39,726 nucleotides of DNA, taken from positions 1 through 39,726 of the IMG/VR virus record IMGVR_UViG_3300032241_002195. One strand, written 5' to 3'. Shown one piece after another: positions 15,497-24,045 of the stretch; positions within the stretch are counted from its first letter, which is position 1, and every line of letters starts with the position of its first letter. The notes beneath the pieces were generated by a model. It was not told where the DNA came from. It ran no database searches and worked only from the letters and a program-made list of their open reading frames with translations. The position numbers and the translations under genes were made by a program. The DNA is from a virus.

Positions 15497-16177
15497 ATGG
15501 AAAAATGCCCCGTTTGTCTAGATGGTCGTTTAATGACAAAGATTAGTAGTGCTGGCGAAGAAACATTTTGCCTAGACTGCCGTCGCATTACAGCAAGTTC
15601 GACTCTTGGATTCCAATTCACAGCAGCTGCTGCTGATGAAGGCATCCAAGCTTGCATTATTAATGGTCGTTCTGGATTTAAAGGCCCTGGAGATAAAGCT
15701 AAGTGCTGGCTCTATGACGATGGTAATGAACAACAGAAGAAAGATGCACAACGTAGGGCACGCAACTCAGCTTACAGTGCTCAACACAAAAAAGCTGCTT
15801 CTAAGATTGTAAATGCAGTACCGTATTTCACTGGTGGGCCTGCAGCCGCACAAGCACCTACTGGAGCTGCTGCTAATGCTGTTAAAAATGCACCAAACCC
15901 ACAATTGCAATCAGCTATGATGCCTGGTGCTCAATCAAATCCTCAACCTCCACAACAAGCACAAACTTTTTCTCAATCTTCTATTGGTGAAGTAACAGCA
16001 CCAGATGGAATGCAACCAGGCAATTTGAATGGCCCTAACCCATTGAACAGTGGTACTACTGCTAGTACAAGGCTTGCTGAACTAATAAATGATGACATTA
16101 GAGCACACATGGGCGCAGGTTTTTGTACAGAACATGGCATTGTTGATGGATGTAATCAAGACCAAAACTCGCATTAG
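15497..16177 (+). CDS. hypothetical protein with N-terminal zinc ribbon
   Basis: The start is the ATG at 15497, one base after the previous stop, with GAGG upstream; it gives 226 residues. MEKCPVC and FCLDCRR form a zinc ribbon in the first 35 residues. The middle has a Cys-containing basic stretch and the segment KKAASKIVNAVPYF, followed by a Pro/Gln/Asn/Ala-rich linker (about 115-185). It ends with TRLAELINDDIRAHMGAGF. No known domain is seen. The linker and small ends look like a flexible virion or interaction protein. Confidence 0.65.
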   Translation: MEKCPVCLDGRLMTKISSAGEETFCLDCRRITASSTLGFQFTAAAADEGIQACIINGRSGFKGPGDKAKCWLYDDGNEQQKKDAQRRARNSAYSAQHKKAASKIVNAVPYFTGGPAAAQAPTGAAANAVKNAPNPQLQSAMMPGAQSNPQPPQQAQTFSQSSIGEVTAPDGMQPGNLNGPNPLNSGTTASTRLAELINDDIRAHMGAGFCTEHGIVDGCNQDQNSH

Positions 16178-16204
16178 TGACTAAGGAAACAGAAAGATTC
16201 CAAC

Positions 16205-16915
16205 ATGAACTACGAAAATATTGAATTAGAAGCTAAGACAGCAGCAGCAGACAACCGTTGGTTTAACGGTTCTTCAGAGAGCATCTTGACTAGACTTGAC
16301 CGTCTTCAAGAAATCCTAGACGGAACTCGCATGGCTGCAAGTAATCCTAATGTAAACCCTAATGATCTAGAGCGTTACGCTAATATCATTACTGAATTGG
16401 GTGCTGAAAAAGAACAACTCGAAAAGCTTGCCTCTGAGTATGTTGACTTTGACACAGAAGATTACCTAAACAACCTACCTGGTGGCACAATTGCCAAGGA
16501 ATACCGTGTTAGCAGTGCTGGAACCAGCGATTTGGGCGAAGATGATGGAAGTCTACTCTACCGTACTGCTGCTGCGATTGAAAATGAATACGAAGATGCC
16601 GATTGGATTAACTTTGTAACTGCCGGTGCTGAAGTTTGGATCGAAGATCAGAACAGTCAACTCCTTAAGAGTCAATTAAACACTCGTGAAGCTGCTGTTT
16701 ACTTCGTAGAAAAGAAGACCCTTCCAATCCTAGATTCTGTTAAGCGTGCGTCAATTATTGAAAACTTTGTAGACAATGCTGAGATTTGCCGTCGTGCTAA
16801 GAACGAAGTAACAAGTTTCCGTGGCATCAAGAGCGCAAGCGCAAACAAACTTGCTGCTACATTTGTTCAGGATGCTATTGAAGAATCATTTGGAGAAGGC
16901 CTAAACTGGCTATAA
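16205..16915 (+). CDS. hypothetical helical protein
   Basis: This 236-residue protein has a good ribosome site (AAGGAAAC upstream). It is mostly helical and acidic, with heptad-like stretches at about 20-80 (LDRLQEILDGTRMAA, ELGAEKEQLEKLAS) and Ala/Ser patches. Short motifs KLAS, SSAGTSD, RTAAAIENE and KSASANKLAAT match the [KR]-x-A-S theme. It directly precedes the Dps gene by three bases, so it may be co-expressed. A structural or scaffold-like role is possible but unproven. Confidence 0.65.
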   Translation: MNYENIELEAKTAAADNRWFNGSSESILTRLDRLQEILDGTRMAASNPNVNPNDLERYANIITELGAEKEQLEKLASEYVDFDTEDYLNNLPGGTIAKEYRVSSAGTSDLGEDDGSLLYRTAAAIENEYEDADWINFVTAGAEVWIEDQNSQLLKSQLNTREAAVYFVEKKTLPILDSVKRASIIENFVDNAEICRRAKNEVTSFRGIKSASANKLAATFVQDAIEESFGEGLNWL

Positions 16916-16918
16916 TCC

Positions 16919-17416
16919 ATGAGTGATAACTTAAATGGATTTAGACTCGTTGGTGCTGTTGAAGACGACACACAAGAAACTAATCTGTTGCAATCTTTAA
17001 AAAAGATGCTTGCTGAAGCATATGTTCTTTACCACACTATCCATGGATTCCATTGGAATGTTAAGGGAAATGACTTCTATGAATATCATAAACTATTCGA
17101 TGAAATAGTTGATGATATATATGAACACATTGATCCAATCGCTGAAAACATTATTAAACTTGGCGGAGAAGCTCCATTCATGATGAGCCAACTTGTTAAA
17201 ATAAGTGGCATTGAAGAGTCTGGACTTATCAGTAAGAACACTGTAGAGTTAACTAAGAAATTCTACGACATGAACCAACAATATATTCAAAATATTAAAG
17301 AAGCTTTTAAAGTAGCTAATCAGAACAATGAACAAGGCGTAGCCAACTTTATTGCTGAACGTATCGACCAACACCAAAAATGGAGTTGGTTCCTTAAAGC
17401 TTCTATTGAGGGATAA
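16919..17416 (+). CDS. dps: Dps-like ferritin
   Basis: A Dps family protein of typical size (165 residues). Dps proteins form 12-subunit shells that oxidise Fe(II) with peroxide and store iron, and some bind DNA. The ferroxidase ligands are complete when aligned to E. coli Dps: H45 (FHWNVKG), H57, D61, D72 and E76 (DPIAENIIKLGG). A short N-terminal extension of about 20 residues is acidic rather than lysine-rich, so DNA binding by that tail is doubtful. In a phage that encodes about ten Fe(II) enzymes it could buffer iron, or protect DNA from Fenton chemistry. Confidence 0.9.
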   Translation: MSDNLNGFRLVGAVEDDTQETNLLQSLKKMLAEAYVLYHTIHGFHWNVKGNDFYEYHKLFDEIVDDIYEHIDPIAENIIKLGGEAPFMMSQLVKISGIEESGLISKNTVELTKKFYDMNQQYIQNIKEAFKVANQNNEQGVANFIAERIDQHQKWSWFLKASIEG

Positions 17417-17646
17417 TGAATTCTGCTGCAGAACACATAGGAAAAGTAATTGGTATATTGACCGCTATTCTTAGCGAGCAAGAAGAATTAGCCTATGAAA
17501 TCGTTTTAGAGAGCGATCCAGTTGAGCTATTTAGCGCAATAACTGGTGTTACATTAAGCTTAATTAATAGCTTATCAGAAATCTATGGTATTACTGTAGA
17601 AGAATATATTAAAGATTTAGCCATGCAAACATTAAGTAATGAATAG
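17416..17646 (+). CDS. hypothetical small helical protein
   Basis: A 76-residue acidic helical protein, starting on the stop of dps (TAATG) and so probably coupled to it. It has a mildly hydrophobic middle (ELFSAITGVTLSLINSLSEI) that looks like an amphipathic helix pair, not a membrane span. It could be a partner of Dps. Not recognised. Confidence 0.6.
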   Translation: MNSAAEHIGKVIGILTAILSEQEELAYEIVLESDPVELFSAITGVTLSLINSLSEIYGITVEEYIKDLAMQTLSNE

Positions 17647-17941
17647 TTCAGAATTACCAGAAGGAATAACTTTTAACCAATCACAAGACGATTCGGTAGA
17701 GTTAGAAGCCTCAGAAGAGGTAATCAATACCACAGTATGCAGCATTTGCAACGCATGTTTTGAAAGTGTTCTCATTAATTATAATGGTAGGCATGAAGGA
17801 AGAATACAAATAGTTGGTGGCAATTACAAAGTAATTTGGAAGAATTCTCTTCCAAAAGACCGAGTAAGATCCATCAAATTATTAGATGAAAACCTTATTA
17901 CCAAAATCAACACGCATAAGGAAAGACACAAAAATGATTAG
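17639..17941 (+). CDS. hypothetical small protein with one CxxC pair
   Basis: This 100-residue protein overlaps the previous gene by eight bases. CSICNACF near residue 36 gives three closely spaced cysteines, followed by a beta-rich stretch (HEGRIQIVGGNYKVIWKN) and a basic end. It could be half of a zinc ribbon or a redox site. No family recognised. Confidence 0.55.
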   Translation: MNSSELPEGITFNQSQDDSVELEASEEVINTTVCSICNACFESVLINYNGRHEGRIQIVGGNYKVIWKNSLPKDRVRSIKLLDENLITKINTHKERHKND

Positions 17942-18104
17942 ATACAGCAACAACCCAACTAAGAGTCCTAAGACCTTGACAGATAGTCCAACATCACCTA
18001 TTATTACGACAAAGGATGTTAAAGGTTTAAATGGCATCAATGATCAAAGCGAAAGCAAAGAAGACTTGCAAGATCTAGATGCACAGGACCAAAACGACAA
18101 TTAG
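17934..18104 (+). CDS. hypothetical small disordered protein
   Basis: The ATG at 17934 overlaps the previous gene and has AAGGAAAG just upstream, so it is preferred over an earlier in-frame ATG at 17886. The product is 56 residues, rich in Ser/Thr/Pro at the start and Asp/Gln/Asn at the end, and probably unfolded. No function can be inferred. Confidence 0.5.
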   Translation: MIRYSNNPTKSPKTLTDSPTSPIITTKDVKGLNGINDQSESKEDLQDLDAQDQNDN

Positions 18105-18111
18105 GGGAAGC

Positions 18112-19002
18112 GTGCCGAACAAAAAACCCGATCTTAAAAAAGAAACAGAGCCTGTTGTACATATAGTTATACCAGATACTCAAGCAAAAGATGGGGTACC
18201 TACAGATCACTTGAATTGGATCGGTATGTTCATTGTTGAAGAATATCGCAACAAGAACATCAAAATTATTCATCTTGGTGATCACGCAGATATGCCAGCT
18301 CTTTCAATGTACGATAAAGGCAAGAAGTCAATGGAAGGTCGTCGCGTAAAAGCTGACATTGATGCTGCTAATGAAGCATGGCGAATCCTTAATCAACCAA
18401 TTTATGACCACAACCTACAACAACGTAAGACCAAACACGCAAAATGGAATCCAGAACGTCACATTCTTTTAGGTAACCACGAAGATCGTATTAATCGTGC
18501 AACTGAGAACGATGCTCAGATTGACGGGCTGTTTAGCACAGATGATCTTGATTATGCTCGTACAGGTTGGAAAGTATCTCCATTCAAAAAGATACTTTGG
18601 CTTGATGGCGTAGCTTATAGTCACTTCTTTTATAATCCAATGACGGGTAACCCTTATGGTGGAACAATTGATGGTCGACTTAAAAGCATTGGCCACTCAT
18701 TTACTATGGGACACCAACAGACTCTTCTCTATGGTCTGAGATACGTAAATGGTGATAATAGAGATGGTGGAGCACGATCTCAGCACGGTCTAGTAGCAGG
18801 TGCTTGTTACCTACATGATGAAAATTATAAGGGTCCACAAGGCAATGCTCACTGGCGTGGCATTATTGTAAAACATCAGGTAAGCGATGGAAGCTATGAC
18901 CCAATGTTCGTTTCCCTTGATTATCTATGCCGCAGGTATGAGAATTCTTCACTTAGCAACTTTATGCTTAAAAAGTACCCTAATCTAAAAATGGACGAAT
19001 AG
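18112..19002 (+). CDS. calcineurin-like metallophosphoesterase
   Basis: The GTG at 18112 is preferred because AGGGGAAG lies just upstream, giving 296 residues; an upstream ATG at 18079 lacks a site. Metal-binding motifs of the metallophosphoesterase fold appear in order: PDTQ near residue 21, LGDHAD near 56-61, LGNHED near 120-125, and later histidines including MGHQQ (H201). Such enzymes hydrolyse phosphoesters in nucleic acids, nucleotides or proteins using two metal ions. In phages they are often DNA-repair or 2',3'-cyclic phosphodiesterase-like enzymes. The exact substrate is unknown. Confidence 0.8.
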   Translation: MPNKKPDLKKETEPVVHIVIPDTQAKDGVPTDHLNWIGMFIVEEYRNKNIKIIHLGDHADMPALSMYDKGKKSMEGRRVKADIDAANEAWRILNQPIYDHNLQQRKTKHAKWNPERHILLGNHEDRINRATENDAQIDGLFSTDDLDYARTGWKVSPFKKILWLDGVAYSHFFYNPMTGNPYGGTIDGRLKSIGHSFTMGHQQTLLYGLRYVNGDNRDGGARSQHGLVAGACYLHDENYKGPQGNAHWRGIIVKHQVSDGSYDPMFVSLDYLCRRYENSSLSNFMLKKYPNLKMDE

Positions 19003-19065
19003 TCAATTGGTATGTAATAAACCTGTAACGGTTTAAACTCTTAAAGTATCTGCATAAGTGGGTAT

Positions 19066-20139
19066 ATGAGCTCTGCAAACACTACCCAACGAAAGAATTA
19101 CCGATGTGTATTCAATCGTTATGTAACGAAAGAAAACCAAGAAGCAATTATTCTTTCTATCATTTCTCAATTTGAGGGATACTTTGCAGAACCTGAAGTA
19201 ACTTTAACTGATGAAGGCTTTATAATTAGCCTCATAGTTGGAGATAATCTTTCACCAACTTCAGTTCGTGACAAAATCCTTTGGAATCAATTCGTAGAGA
19301 GCGTTACCGCTCAAGATGCTATCCGTAAGATTCAAATCATTCGTCTACCTAAAGCAGGAATTATGAACTTTGGTGAACGTGCTACAGGTGCAGGTAGCGT
19401 TGGCGCTTTTGCTCCAGAAGTAGACCCAATTGAAGGAAACACTGGCGTGGATGAAAAGCTAAACGTACCAAGAACCACTAAGCCACCAAAATACCAGATC
19501 GATGGCGTTCAAGATGACCCACTTGGTCACTTTGCTAGTATTCATATCTCAGATAAAACTGACCTTATTTCAGAAGATCAGTCTTTCGTCAAGGGATTGA
19601 CCCCAGAGGGCCTCCACAGCGATTCTACATCAGTAGAAGAAGATCCACACAGTGATCTTGAATCTGGCAAAAGAACTATACCACGAGTCTTCAACGCAAG
19701 TTTTAAAGTTATTGCTATTGATACCGACACAAATGGCACTTTTTCACCTACATGGGTTAATAAGTATAATGATACTCTTGATGGAGCAGATAAAGGTTCT
19801 CCAGAAGGACCACGTGGCAATGGTGGATTTTTACCAAAAGGTAATTGGTACAACACCAACTTAGGCAACGAACGTGGAACTATGACTGGTGTAGAATCAG
19901 AAAAACGTGGCGATGAAGCTAGCGCTGCCCCCTTTGCTGGTATTGTAAGCGTAGGAAGTATGCAAAAATTAAAAGAACCAGAAGTAGAAGACGTTGAGAG
20001 TGCCGTAGAAATACCACAAGCACGTGGGGGAAGCCAATCAGTACCCGGTGAGCCAATAGAAGGCTGGTTCGCTAGTGCAAGTTTTGGAATAAATGAAACA
20101 TATGATTATGAAGGCGATGTAGATGACGACTACCTATAA
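19066..20139 (+). CDS. hypothetical protein
   Basis: This 357-residue protein is not recognised. The first 110 residues look alpha/beta (IILSIISQFEGYFAEPEVTLT, FIISLIVGDN). The rest is long, Gly/Asp/Pro-rich and probably extended, ending with an acidic tail YDYEGDVDDDYL. Segments HFASIHISDKTD and WFASASFGINE fit the A-S theme of the window. The end overlaps the next gene by 17 bases. The preceding 63-base gap holds a small inverted repeat, AAACC with GGTTT, at about 19019-19034. Confidence 0.6.
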   Translation: MSSANTTQRKNYRCVFNRYVTKENQEAIILSIISQFEGYFAEPEVTLTDEGFIISLIVGDNLSPTSVRDKILWNQFVESVTAQDAIRKIQIIRLPKAGIMNFGERATGAGSVGAFAPEVDPIEGNTGVDEKLNVPRTTKPPKYQIDGVQDDPLGHFASIHISDKTDLISEDQSFVKGLTPEGLHSDSTSVEEDPHSDLESGKRTIPRVFNASFKVIAIDTDTNGTFSPTWVNKYNDTLDGADKGSPEGPRGNGGFLPKGNWYNTNLGNERGTMTGVESEKRGDEASAAPFAGIVSVGSMQKLKEPEVEDVESAVEIPQARGGSQSVPGEPIEGWFASASFGINETYDYEGDVDDDYL

Positions 20140-20665
20140 GGTATATCAAGCAGGATCAGTACCAGCAAAATTTAACCCAGGTGATTTTATTTTAGTTAGC
20201 ACAGATGGCATCCTAGCTAAATTTATACGTTTTGGTCAGTTTATACGTTATCATGGTAAAATGAAACCTTTTTCTACATGGAATCATGCTGCAATGATTG
20301 TTGATGAAGAAGGAACAATTATTGAAGCAGTTGGCCGTGGTGTCCGTTATGCTCACATTGATGAATACAAGAATGTAGAGTATTATTTAGTAAATACAAA
20401 ATTAAACAGTCAGAGTCGTAACCAAACTGTTGCTGCATGCAAAAGTTTTATTAAGGATAAATATGGATGGTTCACTATTATTTCTATAGCAATTGAACTT
20501 ATCACAGGAATTAAGTTGCAATTCTCATTGAATAACTCAATGATCTGTAGCGCAGTAGTAGGACAAAGTCTATGGGCTGGTGGTGTCATATTTGACCGCA
20601 ACCCATATCAAATGATGCCAGCGGATCTTGCCGCAGCATTCAATATCATTCAATTTGGCAAATAA
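20123..20665 (+). CDS. permuted NlpC/P60 (YiiX-like) papain-fold hydrolase
   Basis: This 180-residue protein shows the order typical of circularly permuted NlpC/P60 enzymes: FNPGDFILVS near residue 17, WNHAAMIV (H near 55), an acidic EAVGRGV segment, and a cysteine late in the chain in NSMICSAVVGQSLWAG (about residue 140). The family includes cell-wall and lipid-linked amidases and thioesterase-like enzymes. No signal peptide is seen. In a phage it could help degrade the cell wall at entry or lysis, but substrate is not set. The N-terminus overlaps the previous gene by 17 bases. Confidence 0.7.
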   Translation: MTTTYKVYQAGSVPAKFNPGDFILVSTDGILAKFIRFGQFIRYHGKMKPFSTWNHAAMIVDEEGTIIEAVGRGVRYAHIDEYKNVEYYLVNTKLNSQSRNQTVAACKSFIKDKYGWFTIISIAIELITGIKLQFSLNNSMICSAVVGQSLWAGGVIFDRNPYQMMPADLAAAFNIIQFGK

Positions 20666-20678
20666 TTAAAAAAACGTC

Positions 20679-20701
20679 AAAAGTGTTGATTTATCACTTT
20701 T
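20679..20701 (+). terminator. terminator-like stem-loop
   Basis: AAAAGTG (20679-20685) and CACTTTT (20695-20701) form a 7-bp stem with a 9-base loop, 13 bases after the hydrolase stop. An A-run precedes and a short T-run ends the stem. This is compatible with a weak, possibly bidirectional terminator. Confidence 0.4.
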
Positions 20702-20721
20702 AATCAATTATTGTAGATTTT

Positions 20722-20895
20722 ATGAAAAAGAAAATGACCATAGTTATTAGCTATGATGCCATGAACAATCAGAGTGATGAATTGGCTAGCCAAGAAATCA
20801 ATGAGACCATTGCTGGTCTAATGAATAGTTTGCGGACTCAAGTTAACAACGCACAAGTATCTGTAAAATTCCAAGATAATAAGGAGGCCAAATAA
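20722..20895 (+). CDS. hypothetical 57-residue protein
   Basis: A short ORF fills the gap between the hairpin and the next gene. It starts MKKKMTIVISYDAMN and ends KFQDNKEAK, with its stop overlapping the next ATG (TAATG at 20893-20897). It contains the AAGGAGG that serves the next gene. The sequence looks like a small beta-then-alpha fold. The coupling to the next gene supports it as real. Not recognised. Confidence 0.6.
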   Translation: MKKKMTIVISYDAMNNQSDELASQEINETIAGLMNSLRTQVNNAQVSVKFQDNKEAK

Positions 20896-21224
20896 TGGCA
20901 TCAAGCATTAATAACCCGTTTCAAACCACCGCAGTGCGTACTGCTGTTCGTGGTGCTGTAGCAAGTATCGTTGGTGCGCTTGTAGCATGGGGAACAACTA
21001 AGTGGGCTAGCCTAAACACTAGTAGCCTTTCTTACTTGACACCTGCATTCTCAACTGCCTACTTTGCTGCTGTGCACTTCTTACAGGCTAAGTACCCTAA
21101 GTTTGGTTGGTTGCTCGGTGTACTTCCTCAAAAGACGACTGTAGTACCTACACCTACACCTGCTCCAGTTAAGGCTGCTGCTAAGAAGGTTGCTGCAGCA
21201 AAGAAAGCTGCACCGAAGAAGTAA
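20895..21224 (+). CDS. small membrane protein with Ala/Lys-rich tail (holin candidate)
   Basis: This 109-residue protein has an excellent ribosome site (AAGGAGG). It shows two moderately hydrophobic stretches, about 17-36 (VRGAVASIVGALVAWGTTKW) and 44-62 (SYLTPAFSTAYFAAVHFLQ), then a Pro/Thr linker and a tail of AAKK repeats. Two short spans with a cationic tail suit a class II holin or another small membrane protein, and the hydrolase nearby is compatible with a lysis cassette. The AAKK tail also recalls histone-H1-like nucleic-acid-binding tails. Confidence 0.55.
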   Translation: MASSINNPFQTTAVRTAVRGAVASIVGALVAWGTTKWASLNTSSLSYLTPAFSTAYFAAVHFLQAKYPKFGWLLGVLPQKTTVVPTPTPAPVKAAAKKVAAAKKAAPKK

Positions 21225-21232
21225 TTCTTCGA

Positions 21233-21309
21233 GGCCTTGTAGCTCAGTTGGTTAGAGCACTGCCCTGTCACGGCAGTTGTCGTGGGTTCAAGTCCCATCA
21301 AGGTCGCCA
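21233..21309 (+). tRNA. tRNA-Asp (GTC)
   Basis: A complete cloverleaf: acceptor GGCCTTG pairs with CAAGGTC (one G-U), D-arm GCTC...GAGC, anticodon loop CTGTCAC with GTC, T-arm GTGGG-TTCAAGT-CCCAT (one G-U), discriminator G and an encoded CCA at 21307-21309. Confidence 0.95.
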
Positions 21310-21328
21310 TCTATAAGAAAGAAAGAAT

Positions 21329-21943
21329 ATGTTTAAAAAAGTACTAACAATCGCTGCAATCATTGCTGCTACAGTAGCTATCATTGCTAATACTAGTAAC
21401 AATACAAAAAATGTAGGTATTAAACTGCATCAATACAATGATCTTCCTTATGCACTTTGTGCAGCTAGTGGGACTAAGCCCATTAACCAACATATTATAA
21501 TCAATGGTGTTAGATATCGACTAGGTCTTTCAGAATGTCCAATCATCACTACAGGTGCTTCATTTGCTAATCTAGATTTAACTAATGGTAAATTAACTCC
21601 AGATGGAACATTTGCAACAGTATGGTCGTTGTTTGGAGTACCAAGCACTTTCCCTATTAAGCAAACTGATGGTAGCTGGATTAATATGACTCCGGTACAC
21701 CGTAACTTTAAAAATACAAAGACTCCCGGCGGCGGAAGTAGCAACCAATGGTCTTTTCCTTGTGTAGTTGAACCTAGAACATTAACTGCAACTGATGGCA
21801 CTACATTTAGAGTTGCAATCTGTAAAGGTCCTATGATGGAGAATGTTAACAACAAACCAATTAAGTTTGGCACTAGAACTTGGACAGAAGCACCAAAAGG
21901 TATACCTAACCCAATTGTAGCTCAAATTCTTTCTAATTCATAA
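21329..21943 (+). CDS. secreted or membrane-anchored protein
   Basis: This 204-residue protein begins with a signal peptide or membrane anchor (MFKKVLTIAAIIAATVAIIA, lysines then a hydrophobic core). The rest is polar, beta-rich and has four cysteines, in ALCAAS, LSECP, FPCVV and AICKG, spaced like two disulfides, which suits a protein outside the cytoplasm. It sits between tRNA-Asp and tRNA-Asn. It may be a superinfection-exclusion or surface protein, but no family is recognised. Confidence 0.65.
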   Translation: MFKKVLTIAAIIAATVAIIANTSNNTKNVGIKLHQYNDLPYALCAASGTKPINQHIIINGVRYRLGLSECPIITTGASFANLDLTNGKLTPDGTFATVWSLFGVPSTFPIKQTDGSWINMTPVHRNFKNTKTPGGGSSNQWSFPCVVEPRTLTATDGTTFRVAICKGPMMENVNNKPIKFGTRTWTEAPKGIPNPIVAQILSNS

Positions 21944-21957
21944 AGGATAAGCTTTGA

Positions 21958-22029
21958 TCCCTGGTAGCTCAACGGCAGAGCAAGCGACTGTTAATCGCTA
22001 GGTTATAGGTTCGAATCCTATCTGGGGAG
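21958..22029 (+). tRNA. tRNA-Asn (GTT)
   Basis: Acceptor TCCCTGG pairs with CTGGGGA (with two G-U pairs), D-arm GCTC...GAGC, anticodon stem GCGA/TCGC with loop CTGTTAA, T-arm ATAGG-TTCGAAT-CCTAT, discriminator G. CCA is not encoded (CAA follows), in contrast to the other three tRNAs here. Confidence 0.92.
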
Positions 22030-22038
22030 CAAGATAAA

Positions 22039-22836
22039 ATGACATTATACAATAACTATGTAGAAAATATCGTGAACCGATTAAAAAAATGTTCCCCAAT
22101 CGATGATTGGTCAATCAACCCATTCGGTCACATTGTTATTGATAATTTTCTTGATGAAGACTTAGTCAATGCTCTTTACGAAGAAGCAATGAAAGTACAA
22201 AAAGATGAAACCAGTTGGAATAAATATAATAATCCATTGGAAAAAAAGTTCTCTCTTAGTAAGTGGGACCAATTACCCAAAAATGTTTATTCATTCCTGC
22301 TTGCTCTTGGAGATGTAGCTGTAGTTGAACAAATAGAACTTTTATCCGGTATCTACGGTATTGTACCTGATGCTGGCTTGCATGGTGGTGGCATCCACAT
22401 GCATAAAAAAGGTGGTAAATTGAACCTACATCAAGACTATAGCATCCATCCAAAACTTGGCCTACAAAGACGACTTAACATAATATTTTATCTAGGTAAA
22501 GAATGGAATAAGTCATGGGGTGGTGGGTTGGAACTTCATGAACATAATCCAGAAAATAACAGACCAAAGTATCTTGTTAAAACAGTAGACTATACATGGA
22601 ATAGAATGATATTGTTTGATACTATTGAAAGCTGGCACGGTTTCCCAGATCCTATTACACCACCTGATGATAAGTACCGTTTATCATTAGCCTACTACTA
22701 TACATCATCACCATTGGAAAAACACTCTGAGAAACAAGCTGTTTTTTATGCACCTAGCAATGAACAGATTGGTGATGCAGAGATTGAAAAACTAATCGAA
22801 TTGAGATCTAATCCAGGATCTGCCAAAAAATTATAG
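22039..22836 (+). CDS. 2OG-Fe(II) oxygenase, Tpa1/proline-hydroxylase-like
   Basis: This 265-residue oxygenase differs from the main cluster. Ligands are LHQDYS (H131, D133) and SWHGF (H200), with R214 in YRLSLAYYY as 2OG anchor. Strands RRLNIIFYLGKEW and WGGGLELHEHN are typical of oxygenases found in glycan and O-antigen loci and of Tpa1-like prolyl hydroxylases. The N-terminus (INPFGHIVIDNFLDEDLV) is also typical. It is followed after ten bases by a methyltransferase and then a glycosyltransferase-like gene, so a glycan or natural-product-like modification is the best guess. Confidence 0.88.
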   Translation: MTLYNNYVENIVNRLKKCSPIDDWSINPFGHIVIDNFLDEDLVNALYEEAMKVQKDETSWNKYNNPLEKKFSLSKWDQLPKNVYSFLLALGDVAVVEQIELLSGIYGIVPDAGLHGGGIHMHKKGGKLNLHQDYSIHPKLGLQRRLNIIFYLGKEWNKSWGGGLELHEHNPENNRPKYLVKTVDYTWNRMILFDTIESWHGFPDPITPPDDKYRLSLAYYYTSSPLEKHSEKQAVFYAPSNEQIGDAEIEKLIELRSNPGSAKKL

Positions 22837-22846
22837 GAGAAATAAA

Positions 22847-23344
22847 ATGACTAAAAGTTTAGATCTTGGTTGCCATAGAAACATTAGGAATACATTTAAC
22901 GCAGATGAAGCATATGGTTATGATATAGTTGATACTGGCGTTGATAATCTTTTTGTATCTGATATTATTCTTGATGGTATACCATGTGAAGATAATTACT
23001 TTGATTATGTAACAGCTTTTGACTTTCTTGAACATATACCACGTACATTGTATATTGATGGGAAAAGGGTGAATCCTTTTATAGATGCAATGAATGAAAT
23101 TTGGAGAGTATTAAAACCAGGTGGAATTTTTTATGCTGTTACTCCTGCTTTCCCAAGCCCGGAGGCATTCCAAGATCCTACTCATGTCAATTTTATAAGT
23201 GACCAAACTTATAAATATTTTACTATTGATTATCATCAACTAGGTAAAGATTATGGATTTGATGGTCTTTTTGAATTATTAGAACAAAAATGGGGAGACC
23301 CATGGTCACACAATCTTGAATGGACAATGAAAGCAATAAAATGA
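22847..23344 (+). CDS. SAM-dependent methyltransferase (class I)
   Basis: This 165-residue protein is a short Rossmann methyltransferase. KSLDLGCHRN near residues 3-12 is motif I (DLGC, without the usual GxGxG), YGYDIVDTG is the acidic motif II region, DYVTAFDFLEHIP near 47-59 is motif IV and VLKPGGIFYAVTP near 89-101 is motif V/VI. A strong ribosome site (AGGAGAA) precedes it. Neighbours suggest it methylates a glycan or a hydroxylated product. Its stop overlaps the next start. Confidence 0.85.
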   Translation: MTKSLDLGCHRNIRNTFNADEAYGYDIVDTGVDNLFVSDIILDGIPCEDNYFDYVTAFDFLEHIPRTLYIDGKRVNPFIDAMNEIWRVLKPGGIFYAVTPAFPSPEAFQDPTHVNFISDQTYKYFTIDYHQLGKDYGFDGLFELLEQKWGDPWSHNLEWTMKAIK

Positions 23345-24042
23345 AATTTTACGTATTCCATACAGATAATATGCCTACTCATGAGTGGGGTGCAAAGATA
23401 ATCGAAGATCAAAAGAAAGTATGCGAACATCTTGGTATAGAAATAGAGTATGTCACTGCTCCTTATGTTGATTTCAAAACCGCTGGTGATGACCATGGTC
23501 GTATCGTTACTGAAGTTATTAGAGATTCAAAAGATGTTGTTTGCTTTTTAGATCTTGATTGTTTACCATATGATATAGAAATACTTCAAGATATTTACAA
23601 TTGGGTAGAAGAAAACAAAAGCTTTGCCGGTAATGCTCAAAACATTTCTCATATACCAGAAACACGTGAGCAAATTTTTGCTGCACCAAGCATGCTTATG
23701 GTCCATAAAGATGCATGGGTTAATTTAGGTTGTCCTGATATGGCTCAAAAGCATCGTGATAGTGATGGACAAGTTTATATTGATGTTGCTCAACAATTGA
23801 CAATGAACGCAAAAGAACAGGGTCTACAGCATGCAACGCTTATGCCACTTGGATGTGATTATGTTCGTTGGCGCACACCAATCACTAATGCTCCTGACTT
23901 TATTTTAGGAGCAGGAACAAAATACCCAGGATCATGGCATTATTTCCAAGGCTCTATCAATGTTGCTGATGATAAAATTTGGGATTTAAGAGTTAGCCAA
24001 ATATTAGATAATCAACCAATAACCCCACATATAATATTTTAA
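23341..24042 (+). CDS. glycosyltransferase-like protein
   Basis: The ATG at 23341 overlaps the methyltransferase stop (ATGA) and is preferred over one at 23320; it gives 233 residues. The fold is GT-A-like: an N-terminal KFYVFHTDN strand, then VVCFLDLDCLPYD near residues 67-79 with a DxD-type motif that binds the nucleotide-sugar metal, and later SMLMVHKDAW and CDYVRWRTP. Donor and acceptor are unknown. With the methyltransferase and oxygenase before it, it may decorate a virion protein or alter host surface glycan. Confidence 0.6.
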   Translation: MKFYVFHTDNMPTHEWGAKIIEDQKKVCEHLGIEIEYVTAPYVDFKTAGDDHGRIVTEVIRDSKDVVCFLDLDCLPYDIEILQDIYNWVEENKSFAGNAQNISHIPETREQIFAAPSMLMVHKDAWVNLGCPDMAQKHRDSDGQVYIDVAQQLTMNAKEQGLQHATLMPLGCDYVRWRTPITNAPDFILGAGTKYPGSWHYFQGSINVADDKIWDLRVSQILDNQPITPHIIF

Positions 24043-24045
24043 CAA

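Noticed and set aside
15247-15657. A 136-codon - strand ORF
   Set aside because: It spans the junction of two supported + strand genes and has no motif or start signal.
21448-21873. A 141-codon - strand ORF opposite the secreted-protein gene
   Set aside because: All supported genes are on the + strand; it is antisense to a gene with a clear signal peptide and has no own features.
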